Assembly (NCBI GenBank): GCA_035515795.1
Contig: DATJAY010000006.1
Location: 1-42,090 of the forward strand
DNA: 42,090 bases
Reading direction: 5' to 3'
From: Candidatus Acidiferrales bacterium
GTDB taxonomy: Bacteria > Bacteroidota > Ignavibacteria > Kryptoniales > JAKASW01
The number at the start of each line of letters is the position of its first letter. The first letter of the stretch is position 1. Below, piece by piece: positions 26,890 to 35,169 of the stretch. The notes under the pieces were generated by a model. It was not told where the DNA came from, did no database searches, and saw nothing but the letters and a program-made list of their open reading frames with translations. The position numbers and the translations under genes are program-made.

Positions 26890-29800
26890 GAGAATTAGTG
26901 ATACTGGTTAGGTCAAGAACTCTGGAGGGGTTTCTTTCTTTTGTAGTTCTTTTGTTCGTTGCCTCTCCATTGTATTCTCAGACGACAAGCAAGATTTCCG
27001 GCAAAATCACCGACGCCGTGACTGGCGAACCCCTGCCTGGCGCCAACATACTTTTGGTGGGTACTAGTCTTGGGGCAGCAACGGATCTAGGCGGCAACTT
27101 CACAATCCAAGGAGTACCCGTTGGTTCTTACACGATCCGGACCACCTACATCGGATACAATCCCAGGGAAACTCAGATCCAATTGGATAGTGGTACACCT
27201 CTAAACATTACCATTAGATTGCAGCCAGTAGCGGTTCAGGGAAAAGAAGTCGTAGTAACCGCGCAAGCAAGCGGGCAGAACGCCGCGATTAATCAGCAAT
27301 TGTCATCTATGCAGATTACAAATGTTGTCTCGGCAGCCAAGATTCAGGAGCTGCCTGACGCAAATGCCGCGGAATCGGTCGGGAGATTGCCTGGCGTTTC
27401 GCTGATCAGAGAGGGTGGTGAAGGTTCGCAGGTCGTGATTCGCGGCCTCTCTCCTCAGTACAATCAAGTGACCATCGATGGTGTGGAAATGGCAAGTGAT
27501 GTCGCATCCAATAATAATATAGTTTCCACCGATCCAAGTCAGCAGGATGCGACAGAATCCATCATGGGTGATAGAGGGATCGACTTAAGCATGATCTCAT
27601 CGAATAGCCTTGGAGGAATTGAGGTAATAAAAGCTATCACCCCCGACATGGATGCTGCAGTACTGGGAGGGGTTGTGAATTTTGACATGAGGAAGGCTTC
27701 CTTGAGTTCACATGATCTGCTGCCGAATTTCAACGTCCTTGCGCAAGGTGCTTACGACCAGTTAAAGGATACGCGGAACGACTACAAGTTTGTTGCTTCG
27801 GCCGAGAATCGTTATCTCGATAACAGCTTTGGTATTTTCCTCGAGGGATCTGCTGAGAGACGCAACCTCAGTGACAATGAACTGGGTACGAGCTATCAAT
27901 TGTTAGATAAGAGTCATGGAGATGCGGGAATACCGGAGCTGACCACATTGACGCTCCAGGATGCATTCAGGATCCGCAATCGCTATAACGGTACTCTGGT
28001 TATGGATTACCAGAGCGGCGGCACGAGCATAGGGCTGATGAACTTCCTCAGCTCAAGTGATACCAAGGCCACTTACCGAAGTGAGTCAGCGTACCCTCTC
28101 GCTGCATCTGGGGTGGGACAACTCTACTATGGTCTGGAGGAGACTGATACGAAGTTGAACGTTATGACCAATCTGCTCAGTGTGAAGACATCAATCCCGT
28201 TCTTCCAAATGGACCTGAGATTGTCTCATTCATATTCGCAAACGGAGGATCCCAATGATGCGACCTTTAGTTTTTATCAGGATCAGGCCGGGTTCTCGGG
28301 AGGAGTTGGGCAAGCCATATCTAAGAATCCCCCTGATGTGATTGCGTCCTACATCCAACCTAACGACACCACTGCGATACTGGACAATATTAACAACGGT
28401 TACTCGCTAACAAAAGAACGCGTTTATCAGGCAAAACTCGACTTAGATCATGATTTCAATCTCTCTGACTTCGTTTCTGCCAAGCTGAAATTCGGCGGTA
28501 TGTACCAATACAGGATCCGCTCGTACGATTACAATCAAAGAAACGGGTCGACCAGATTCGATGGTGGGCAGGCTGTGCTCACTGATTTCACGAGGAAGTA
28601 TCCCAGTCTGTCTATGAATGGAGGTCTGAACCTGAGCAATTTTGTTTATAATGGATATAGCTACGGGAATTTTCTGAACGGTCAGTACACCTTGGCGTAC
28701 CCCCTAAACGACCAGCTGATGTCAGACCTGGTTTCCATCGCAATGATCAGCGAGCACCCCGGCACCGTGTACCAGGGCGGCTACATGGAGAACAAACTGG
28801 AGTCAATGATAAATGATTATTCAGGTAACGAAAAAAGAAGTGCGGCATACGGAATGCTAACTATAAATCTCGGTGACCAGATCACAGTTCTGCCAGGTGT
28901 TCGGTATCAGAATCTCTCGACGGACTATACGGCACCACAAGCGCTGTTCAGCAGTAGCGACCCGGGATACACGATCGCGAAAGGTCGCACTGCTATTGAT
29001 ACTGCCGTGACCGAATCTCACGGCTATGTTCTTCCTATGGGGCATCTCATTTATAAGCCGCTTGACTGGCTACAGGTCCATTTTGCATACACTAACACCA
29101 TTAACTACCCCGATTATAGCACGATCACTCCTCGATTTTATGTCGGGACGAATTTCATCTCCTATAATAATTCTCGTCTTAGCCCGGCCACTTCCGAGAA
29201 CTTCGACCTTGTTCTGTCTGTATTCAACAACGATATCGGACTGTTGTCTGTGGACGGATTCACAAAGCGTATCCAGGATTTGATTTTCTACTTGCACGGA
29301 TACGTCAAGTACGCTGATCTAAATAACTTCCCTGATGTTCAGCGAAGCGCCAACCCGAGTGTCGTTTACGAATTTACTACTTACACAAATAGTCCTATCC
29401 CCGTCAACGTGAAGGGAATCGAGACCGACTGGCAGACACATTTCTGGTATCTGCCCGGACCGCTGTCGGGACTTATTCTCAGCGTGAACTATACGCATAT
29501 ATTCTCCAACGCTACTTATCCCAAAGACACGTTGGCAGTCGTTTACGATGAGAATGGACTAGCCCAGAAGACTGTAGTCAATACTCCTTACACTGCACGT
29601 CTTCTCAACCAGCCCGACGATATCCTCAATCTAGCAGTTGGTTATGATTACAGAGGGTTCTCGGCGAGAGTATCCGTGATTTATCAAAACAACGTTTTCA
29701 AGCAGCCTGCCTTCTGGCTCCAGGAGAGGGTGATTTCAGCCGCATTCACGCGCTGGGACGTTTCGTTAAAACAGGACCTTCCATGGTCTGGACTCCAACT

Positions 29801-29924
29801 CTACTTGAATCTCAACAACGTTACAAGTGCCAACGACGTCAGCATTAATGAAAAGACAAGTTACCCGGCGTCGGAGCAACGATACGGCTCCGAAGCAGAG
29901 CTGGGGTTTCGTCTTAAGTTGTAG
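26886..29924 (+). CDS. TonB-dependent outer-membrane receptor, SusC/Xanth-Caul type, copy 2
   Basis: The 1012-residue receptor repeats the layout of the one at 12136. A signal peptide ends near PLYSQ (~32). A carboxypeptidase-regulatory-like domain (~37-120, TGEPLPGANILLVGTSLGA) is followed by TonB-box-like EVVVTAQ, a plug (LPDANAAESVGRLPGVSLIR, VVIRGLSPQYNQVTIDGV) and a barrel ending FRLKL. Unlike copies 1 and 3 it has an extra Ser/Asn-rich insertion of about 20 residues in the plug after GVEMAS (near 27510-27560). The linker and plug start are almost identical in protein to copies 1 and 3 although third codon positions differ widely, so the duplication is old and this part is under strong selection. 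It should import a chito-oligosaccharide or related glycan. Its beta-helix partner follows. Confidence 0.92.
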   Translation: MRELVILVRSRTLEGFLSFVVLLFVASPLYSQTTSKISGKITDAVTGEPLPGANILLVGTSLGAATDLGGNFTIQGVPVGSYTIRTTYIGYNPRETQIQLDSGTPLNITIRLQPVAVQGKEVVVTAQASGQNAAINQQLSSMQITNVVSAAKIQELPDANAAESVGRLPGVSLIREGGEGSQVVIRGLSPQYNQVTIDGVEMASDVASNNNIVSTDPSQQDATESIMGDRGIDLSMISSNSLGGIEVIKAITPDMDAAVLGGVVNFDMRKASLSSHDLLPNFNVLAQGAYDQLKDTRNDYKFVASAENRYLDNSFGIFLEGSAERRNLSDNELGTSYQLLDKSHGDAGIPELTTLTLQDAFRIRNRYNGTLVMDYQSGGTSIGLMNFLSSSDTKATYRSESAYPLAASGVGQLYYGLEETDTKLNVMTNLLSVKTSIPFFQMDLRLSHSYSQTEDPNDATFSFYQDQAGFSGGVGQAISKNPPDVIASYIQPNDTTAILDNINNGYSLTKERVYQAKLDLDHDFNLSDFVSAKLKFGGMYQYRIRSYDYNQRNGSTRFDGGQAVLTDFTRKYPSLSMNGGLNLSNFVYNGYSYGNFLNGQYTLAYPLNDQLMSDLVSIAMISEHPGTVYQGGYMENKLESMINDYSGNEKRSAAYGMLTINLGDQITVLPGVRYQNLSTDYTAPQALFSSSDPGYTIAKGRTAIDTAVTESHGYVLPMGHLIYKPLDWLQVHFAYTNTINYPDYSTITPRFYVGTNFISYNNSRLSPATSENFDLVLSVFNNDIGLLSVDGFTKRIQDLIFYLHGYVKYADLNNFPDVQRSANPSVVYEFTTYTNSPIPVNVKGIETDWQTHFWYLPGPLSGLILSVNYTHIFSNATYPKDTLAVVYDENGLAQKTVVNTPYTARLLNQPDDILNLAVGYDYRGFSARVSVIYQNNVFKQPAFWLQERVISAAFTRWDVSLKQDLPWSGLQLYLNLNNVTSANDVSINEKTSYPASEQRYGSEAELGFRLKL

Positions 29925-30075
29925 ATAGAGAGTAAATCGATGATCGAATTTGGATCCCAATCTCGTCGAGGAGGTGATGGAAAGATATCAGACTCTGCTT
30001 TGCTGCGCACAGCAATTGTGCATATGGATTTTTCCAAAGAATTCGTTTTTATCTAATAACCTAAAGGAGAAACAC

Positions 30076-31908
30076 ATGAAGAGACTGTCATGGTTTGTTA
30101 TTTCAGTAGTTATGGCATTCATTGCCGTAGCGACACAGGTGTATGCCCAGACGCCAGACACCCTTGTCATCGCGCCGCTTCCCCCTGGAAATATCAACAC
30201 TGTAATCAACAGTGACACTCTTGCCGGAGGAGTGAGAGCACATCCGAAGCGCGTTTACGTGCTGCGACATGGTGTCGTCTATCAGGTAAGTGAACCGATG
30301 GTGATCAACGGTTCGATCACGATCGTTGGAAATGACACGACGGCGGGACTTCGTCCCCCTGTCCTTGCACCGACGATCCTGCCCGATAACTCATCGGTGG
30401 ATCATTACTTTGATCTGAACGGTAAGGGCGGCGTCGTTACCATCGAGGACGTATACATGACCAACTTCCGCGCGGACACGCTTGTGACCGGATGGAATGA
30501 TTGTATTCGCCAGAACGCGGATAGCGTCAAACTCACATTAATCGGCGACGTGTTCGAAGGATGGAATCACACTGCGCTATCGATTGGCGCCCAATGGAAT
30601 AAGATGCTTGTGGAGGATTGTGTTTTCAGAAATGAAATACATCCCTCTGCGTATTTTGGCGGCGGAGCGATGCTTTCGGCCTATACGAACAACTTCGACA
30701 CGGTCATATTTGTGAACAACACCTTCTTCTGCAATAATTCGTATCTCTGGTCCATCCGTGGGTATTGTCCCAACCCCATTTTCTCACATAACACGGTCGT
30801 TTATGGAACAGTAAATCCATTCCTCACCCGACAGATGCAGAACATGCGGTGCGACAATAACGTTTTCTACTCATTGAACGCCTACGGTGGAGTTCCTGAA
30901 GACGTGATAAATGGAACATTCCTGAATTTCCCCGACACTACATCAAGCGGTATCATCATGTTGAGGCAACAAGACAGCACGAGTTCGTGGCATACGATGT
31001 GGAGTAGTGCCTTGGGCGGCGGCCCCATAACAGGACCTCAGTATTTCATTGGTACCGGCGGTACAGGCAATGCAACTGTCACTGCGGCGATGGTCGATCC
31101 TACAAAGAGCTTCATTGATATTCGGAATAATGACTATTTCTTGCCCCAGAACTACCTTGATTACTTAACACACTACAATGATACCGTAACGACGAAAGAC
31201 AGCGTCGACATGCCGGATGGCAGCAAGGTGTTCAGGCCGAGGACACTTGCCAAACCAACATGGATAACTGATTATACGAAGTATACGTTGGGCGTATTGA
31301 TTGGTGAGGGCGCTCACGTGGATACATCGGGTACCATGTATGTGGATCCGGGATTTGGCACCACGGTCCAGAACCAGCTAGGAAGCCTCATTAATTACTT
31401 AAACAAGATCGCTCTCAACTTCGGTCCTGATACCTCCTGGTACTTCTACCCGACGAGCGGAGCCCTTTATCCTCCCACTTGGCCGCTGCCGGAAAATCTT
31501 GCTTACACCAACACTAGCTTGCAGCATGCTGGTACAGATGACTATGCCCTGGGTGATCTGAATTGGTTCCCGACTCAAAAGGCGGCATGGTTGGCTGCAG
31601 GTGGACTTGCACTCGGAGTACACAAGACGCCAGATGTATTGCCCGTCAAGTTTGACCTGAGCAACAACTATCCGAATCCATTCAATCCGTCGACAAACAT
31701 CAGAGTTAGTCTGGTCAAGAATGGCTTGATGAGTCTGAAGATATATAATGTCCTTGGTCAACTTGTGAAAGTTGTAGACGAAGGCTATAAGCAGGCTGGC
31801 ACGTATGATTACAACGTCAGCATGGATCAATTTGCGAGCGGACTCTACTTCTACACATTGCAGCAAGGTGGAAACTCGTTGACGAAGAAAATGATTCTTC
31901 TCAAATAG
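30076..31908 (+). CDS. T9SS-sorted parallel beta-helix surface protein, partner of receptor 2
   Basis: The start is ATG 30076, preceded by AAAGGAGA (30063-30070); the frame is open back to 29950 but without a signal. The 610-residue protein has a signal peptide (to ~25, QVYAQ), then PGNINTVINSDTLAGG, which is shared with the copy at 35170. Beta-helix rungs follow (VVTIEDVYMTNF, KMLVEDCVFRNEI, VIFVNNTFFCNN, PIFSHNTVVYG, MRCDNNVFYS). The motif WPLPENLAYTNTSL...YALGDLNWFP precedes a type A T9SS sorting domain (~522-610; LSNNYPNPFNPSTNI to KKMILLK). The last motif resembles the ends of beta-helix lipoproteins found near SusC/SusD pairs in Bacteroidota, as far as I recall. Its place after a receptor suggests ligand capture at the surface. 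Enzyme activity is possible but unsupported. Confidence 0.86.
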   Translation: MKRLSWFVISVVMAFIAVATQVYAQTPDTLVIAPLPPGNINTVINSDTLAGGVRAHPKRVYVLRHGVVYQVSEPMVINGSITIVGNDTTAGLRPPVLAPTILPDNSSVDHYFDLNGKGGVVTIEDVYMTNFRADTLVTGWNDCIRQNADSVKLTLIGDVFEGWNHTALSIGAQWNKMLVEDCVFRNEIHPSAYFGGGAMLSAYTNNFDTVIFVNNTFFCNNSYLWSIRGYCPNPIFSHNTVVYGTVNPFLTRQMQNMRCDNNVFYSLNAYGGVPEDVINGTFLNFPDTTSSGIIMLRQQDSTSSWHTMWSSALGGGPITGPQYFIGTGGTGNATVTAAMVDPTKSFIDIRNNDYFLPQNYLDYLTHYNDTVTTKDSVDMPDGSKVFRPRTLAKPTWITDYTKYTLGVLIGEGAHVDTSGTMYVDPGFGTTVQNQLGSLINYLNKIALNFGPDTSWYFYPTSGALYPPTWPLPENLAYTNTSLQHAGTDDYALGDLNWFPTQKAAWLAAGGLALGVHKTPDVLPVKFDLSNNYPNPFNPSTNIRVSLVKNGLMSLKIYNVLGQLVKVVDEGYKQAGTYDYNVSMDQFASGLYFYTLQQGGNSLTKKMILLK

Positions 31909-31931
31909 TCTAGCTCTCCTTCTGTTTGGTT

Positions 31932-31964
31932 CCGGGACTGCTGGCCACGGGTCGGCAGTCCCGG
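31932..31964 (+). terminator. Hairpin terminator after beta-helix gene 2
   Basis: CCGGGACTGC (31932-31941) and GCAGTCCCGG (31955-31964) form a perfect 10-bp stem with a 13-base loop. It is followed by TTAATTTATCTT and starts 24 bases after the stop codon. Confidence 0.8.
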
Positions 31965-32010
31965 TTAATTTATCTTGTAGGAGTCTTATAGCTGTAGTCA
32001 TGATTTCGAA

Positions 32011-34980
32011 ATGTCAAACCTAATTGCATTACGCGGTTTCAGCCGGAGAAAAGTTCGCGGAAGAATTGCCATGAGTCTCGGCATTGCGGCTCTAGTTGTT
32101 CCCTCATTCATTGTCACTCCAACGATCGCAGCGGCGAACTCGAACATAGGTGGTAACGTGAGGGATGCCCAAACTCACGAACCGCTTCCCGGGGCAAACG
32201 TTATATTGGTAGGCACCAGCATTGGCGCCTCGAGTGATTTGAATGGTCGATATGTGATCCGGGACGTACCGTCAGGGACGTATCTGCTTCGTGCGACTTA
32301 TATCGGCTATCGCTCGCTCGAGCAACGTGTCGAAGTGAATGAAAATGCGAATGTTCCTCTGGATTTTGCACTTGAACCTGTGGGTGTACAGGGGCAGACT
32401 GTGGTGGTCACCGCACAGGCGAGCGGTCAGAACGCCGCAATTAACCAGCAGCTTTCCTCGACACGAATCACCAACGTCGTATCGGCGGCCAAGATTCAAG
32501 AGCTGCCTGATGCCAATGCCGCAGAGTCAGTCGGAAGACTGCCGGGCATCTTCCTCGTCAGGGAAGGGGGAGAAGCAACCCAAGTTATCATTCGTGGTCT
32601 CGCTCCCAAATATAACCAGATCATGATTGACGGAGTCGAAATGGCTCCAACTGATGCGGGAGATCGTGGTACAGACTTGAGCATGATCTCTTCAAGCATG
32701 GTTGAAGGCATCGAAGTCACTAAAGCTATTACGCCGGATATGGATGCGGCGGTGCTTGGCGGCATAGTGAACTTCGATTTGAGAGAGGCACAGCCGAACG
32801 AATCGGGGCACTGGCTCAATTTACTGGCGCAAGACAGTTACGACAACCTCGAGAATACCTATGGAGATTACAAGGTTGTCGGAAGTATAGAGCATCGGTT
32901 TCTTGAACAGCGATTGGGTGTTTTCGCAGAAGTGGACATAGAGAAACGAAATTTGACATCTAATGAATTGGGAGCAGGTTATTCGCATAATGCCCCGTCC
33001 CTCGATAAGCCGTTTCCAATATATCTCAGCAGTCTGAATCTTAACGACGTGTTGAGAGATAGAAATCGCTATGGTGGCACAGTCACATTAGACTACAAAC
33101 TGCCCGACGGAAAAATCGACCTGATGAATTTTTTCAGTTCCAGCGAAACAAAAATTCAAAATCGTGGCGAATCTTACGGATTATACACCAGCGACTACCA
33201 TTCTTATTCGATTACTGATTCAAGAAATTTGTTGGGCGTGATCACGAATCTTGTTGAATTCGAAAATTCGTTTCCGCTGTTCACCGTTGATGCAAAACTC
33301 TCCCATTCATATTCAGAAAACAGAGACCCGGATGATTTGTCCGCAAACTTCTTTCAAAACAATGTTGGATTGAATCACCAGAACTATTGGACTTTAAATC
33401 CACAGCTGATTCCGCCTTTGTCTAAAGACAGTCTTGCTGCTACCTTTTTTCAGGGGTTCAGTAATTCCGACAATTTTGCCAGGGATAGAGCAATCACAGG
33501 CTCTCTTGATTTTCAATCGAACATCAACTTCAGCAATGAGATTACAAGTACATTAAAGTTTGGGGGAAAATTTCAGTATAGGGAAAGATCATATTACTAT
33601 CACGAAGCAGACGGGGCATTGATAGTCAGCGGTTCCGATATCGGGAAAGCAATTCTTGCTGCATTCCCGTGGATGGCACCGAGTGTGTCAAATCCGGAAT
33701 ACTTGCCGATAACTCTCTTCGAAGACTCAAGTTTCAAGTATGGGAAATTTCTTGGCGGAGATTATCCGATGAAAGTCCCGGTGAATATAAATCTGATGCG
33801 TCAGGTTCTCAGTCTTGTTGAGAATTACGCCCTGACTCACAATATTTCTGATTCGTGGGCCCCGAACGCCGTCCAGTCTGCCACGAACAACTACTCTGGA
33901 CATGAGGACGAGAGTGCGGCCTACGTGATGGTCACGACGAATTTCGGTCAGCAGTTTTCACTTGTACCAGGCGTTCGGTATCAGGTGCTGCAAACAACCT
34001 ACACTGCCCCGAGGGGAGTTGAACAGGGCGTTTCGAGCAGGACTTATGCATACACCGATACAACCATGGTTGAATCACATGGTTTCTGGCTTCCCATGGT
34101 TCACCTTATTTACAGACCCCTTACCTGGCTTCAAGCGCATCTAGCTTATACGAATACATTAACATATCCCGACTACAACACAATTACACCGAGAATCGAT
34201 GTGCCGACCGGAGGCGGCACAATAGTCTGGAACAACTACGCTTTGAAACCCGCAAGCTCTGCAAACTACGATGCTGTCTTGTCGTTTTATGATAACAGCA
34301 TTGGACTGTTCAGCGTGGATGGCTTTTTGAAGCATATTGATAACCTGATATTCCCGACAGGGACTCGATATGTTATTGACCCGGCACAGTATCCGGGAAT
34401 TCCGAGCAGCTCAGCCGGTGCTGCGATAAGTACCTACATAAACAATCCCTATCCTGTAAACTTGTGGGGGGTGGAAGTCGATTGGCAAACTCATTTTTGG
34501 TACCTCCCGGATCCCCTTTCCGGATTGGTGTTCAGTTTCAACTACACGCATATCTTCTCCGGTGCCAAATACCCGAGGACAGTGGTCAACACTCAGTATT
34601 TGAATGTTCCACCTTACGTCATAACCACTTACGATAACACGTTTTATTCTGACCGACTCATTGACCAGCCAAATGACGTAGTCAACGTGGAAGCGGGATA
34701 TGATTACAAAGGTTTTTCGACTCGTGTCTCCGTGATATCTCAGTCTAACGATTTTGTGGGACAGAGTTTCTATCCACCGGAAAATGTAAATACAACCGAG
34801 TATTTGAGATGGGACCTTTCTATGAAACAGGATTTGCCTTGGTTTGGGACTCAGATATTCTTTGATCTTAACAATATCAATAGTGCGCGCGAAGTGAGTG
34901 TTCTTCAAGGCACCGGGTTCCCGGAGGCCGAACAGCATTATGGCATGACTGCCGACATCGGCGTCAGGTGGAAATTATGA
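32011..34980 (+). CDS. TonB-dependent outer-membrane receptor, SusC/Xanth-Caul type, copy 3
   Basis: The 989-residue receptor has a long positively charged start and a signal segment (~20-41, ending TIAAA). A carboxypeptidase-regulatory-like domain (~48-130; THEPLPGANVILVGTSIGA) is followed by TonB-box-like TVVVTAQ, a plug (LPDANAAESVGRLPGIFLVR, VIIRGLAPKYNQIMIDGVEM) and a barrel ending VRWKL. No good ribosome site precedes ATG 32011; ATG 32071 would still leave a signal peptide. Its plug resembles copy 1 in lacking the insertion seen in copy 2. It begins 46 bases after the terminator of the previous pair, so its promoter must be very short or transcription reads through. It is probably a third import channel for chitin-type or GlcNAc-containing oligosaccharides. 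Confidence 0.92.
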   Translation: MSNLIALRGFSRRKVRGRIAMSLGIAALVVPSFIVTPTIAAANSNIGGNVRDAQTHEPLPGANVILVGTSIGASSDLNGRYVIRDVPSGTYLLRATYIGYRSLEQRVEVNENANVPLDFALEPVGVQGQTVVVTAQASGQNAAINQQLSSTRITNVVSAAKIQELPDANAAESVGRLPGIFLVREGGEATQVIIRGLAPKYNQIMIDGVEMAPTDAGDRGTDLSMISSSMVEGIEVTKAITPDMDAAVLGGIVNFDLREAQPNESGHWLNLLAQDSYDNLENTYGDYKVVGSIEHRFLEQRLGVFAEVDIEKRNLTSNELGAGYSHNAPSLDKPFPIYLSSLNLNDVLRDRNRYGGTVTLDYKLPDGKIDLMNFFSSSETKIQNRGESYGLYTSDYHSYSITDSRNLLGVITNLVEFENSFPLFTVDAKLSHSYSENRDPDDLSANFFQNNVGLNHQNYWTLNPQLIPPLSKDSLAATFFQGFSNSDNFARDRAITGSLDFQSNINFSNEITSTLKFGGKFQYRERSYYYHEADGALIVSGSDIGKAILAAFPWMAPSVSNPEYLPITLFEDSSFKYGKFLGGDYPMKVPVNINLMRQVLSLVENYALTHNISDSWAPNAVQSATNNYSGHEDESAAYVMVTTNFGQQFSLVPGVRYQVLQTTYTAPRGVEQGVSSRTYAYTDTTMVESHGFWLPMVHLIYRPLTWLQAHLAYTNTLTYPDYNTITPRIDVPTGGGTIVWNNYALKPASSANYDAVLSFYDNSIGLFSVDGFLKHIDNLIFPTGTRYVIDPAQYPGIPSSSAGAAISTYINNPYPVNLWGVEVDWQTHFWYLPDPLSGLVFSFNYTHIFSGAKYPRTVVNTQYLNVPPYVITTYDNTFYSDRLIDQPNDVVNVEAGYDYKGFSTRVSVISQSNDFVGQSFYPPENVNTTEYLRWDLSMKQDLPWFGTQIFFDLNNINSAREVSVLQGTGFPEAEQHYGMTADIGVRWKL

Positions 34981-34998
34981 TATGGAACCTCGAAAGAC

Positions 34999-35015
34999 GG
35001 GGAAATTATTTCCCC
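34999..35015 (+). promoter_or_regulatory. Compact hairpin between receptor 3 and its beta-helix partner
   Basis: GGGGAAA (34999-35005), loop TTA and TTTCCCC (35009-35015) form a perfect 7-bp stem 19 bases after the receptor stop. There is no T-run after it, so it is more likely an RNA-stability or processing element than a terminator. Confidence 0.45.
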
Positions 35016-35169
35016 GGGCAGAATTATTCAACCGAGAATTTCAAAAGAAGATAGAGGAGAGAACAAAGGACAGATTCAAGGTTTTAACAAGATGCACTAT
35101 GATTTCTAGTGCGTATTGTTAATTGAAGATTCACAAATTTATTCACAATTAATCGAATGGAGGATCTTT

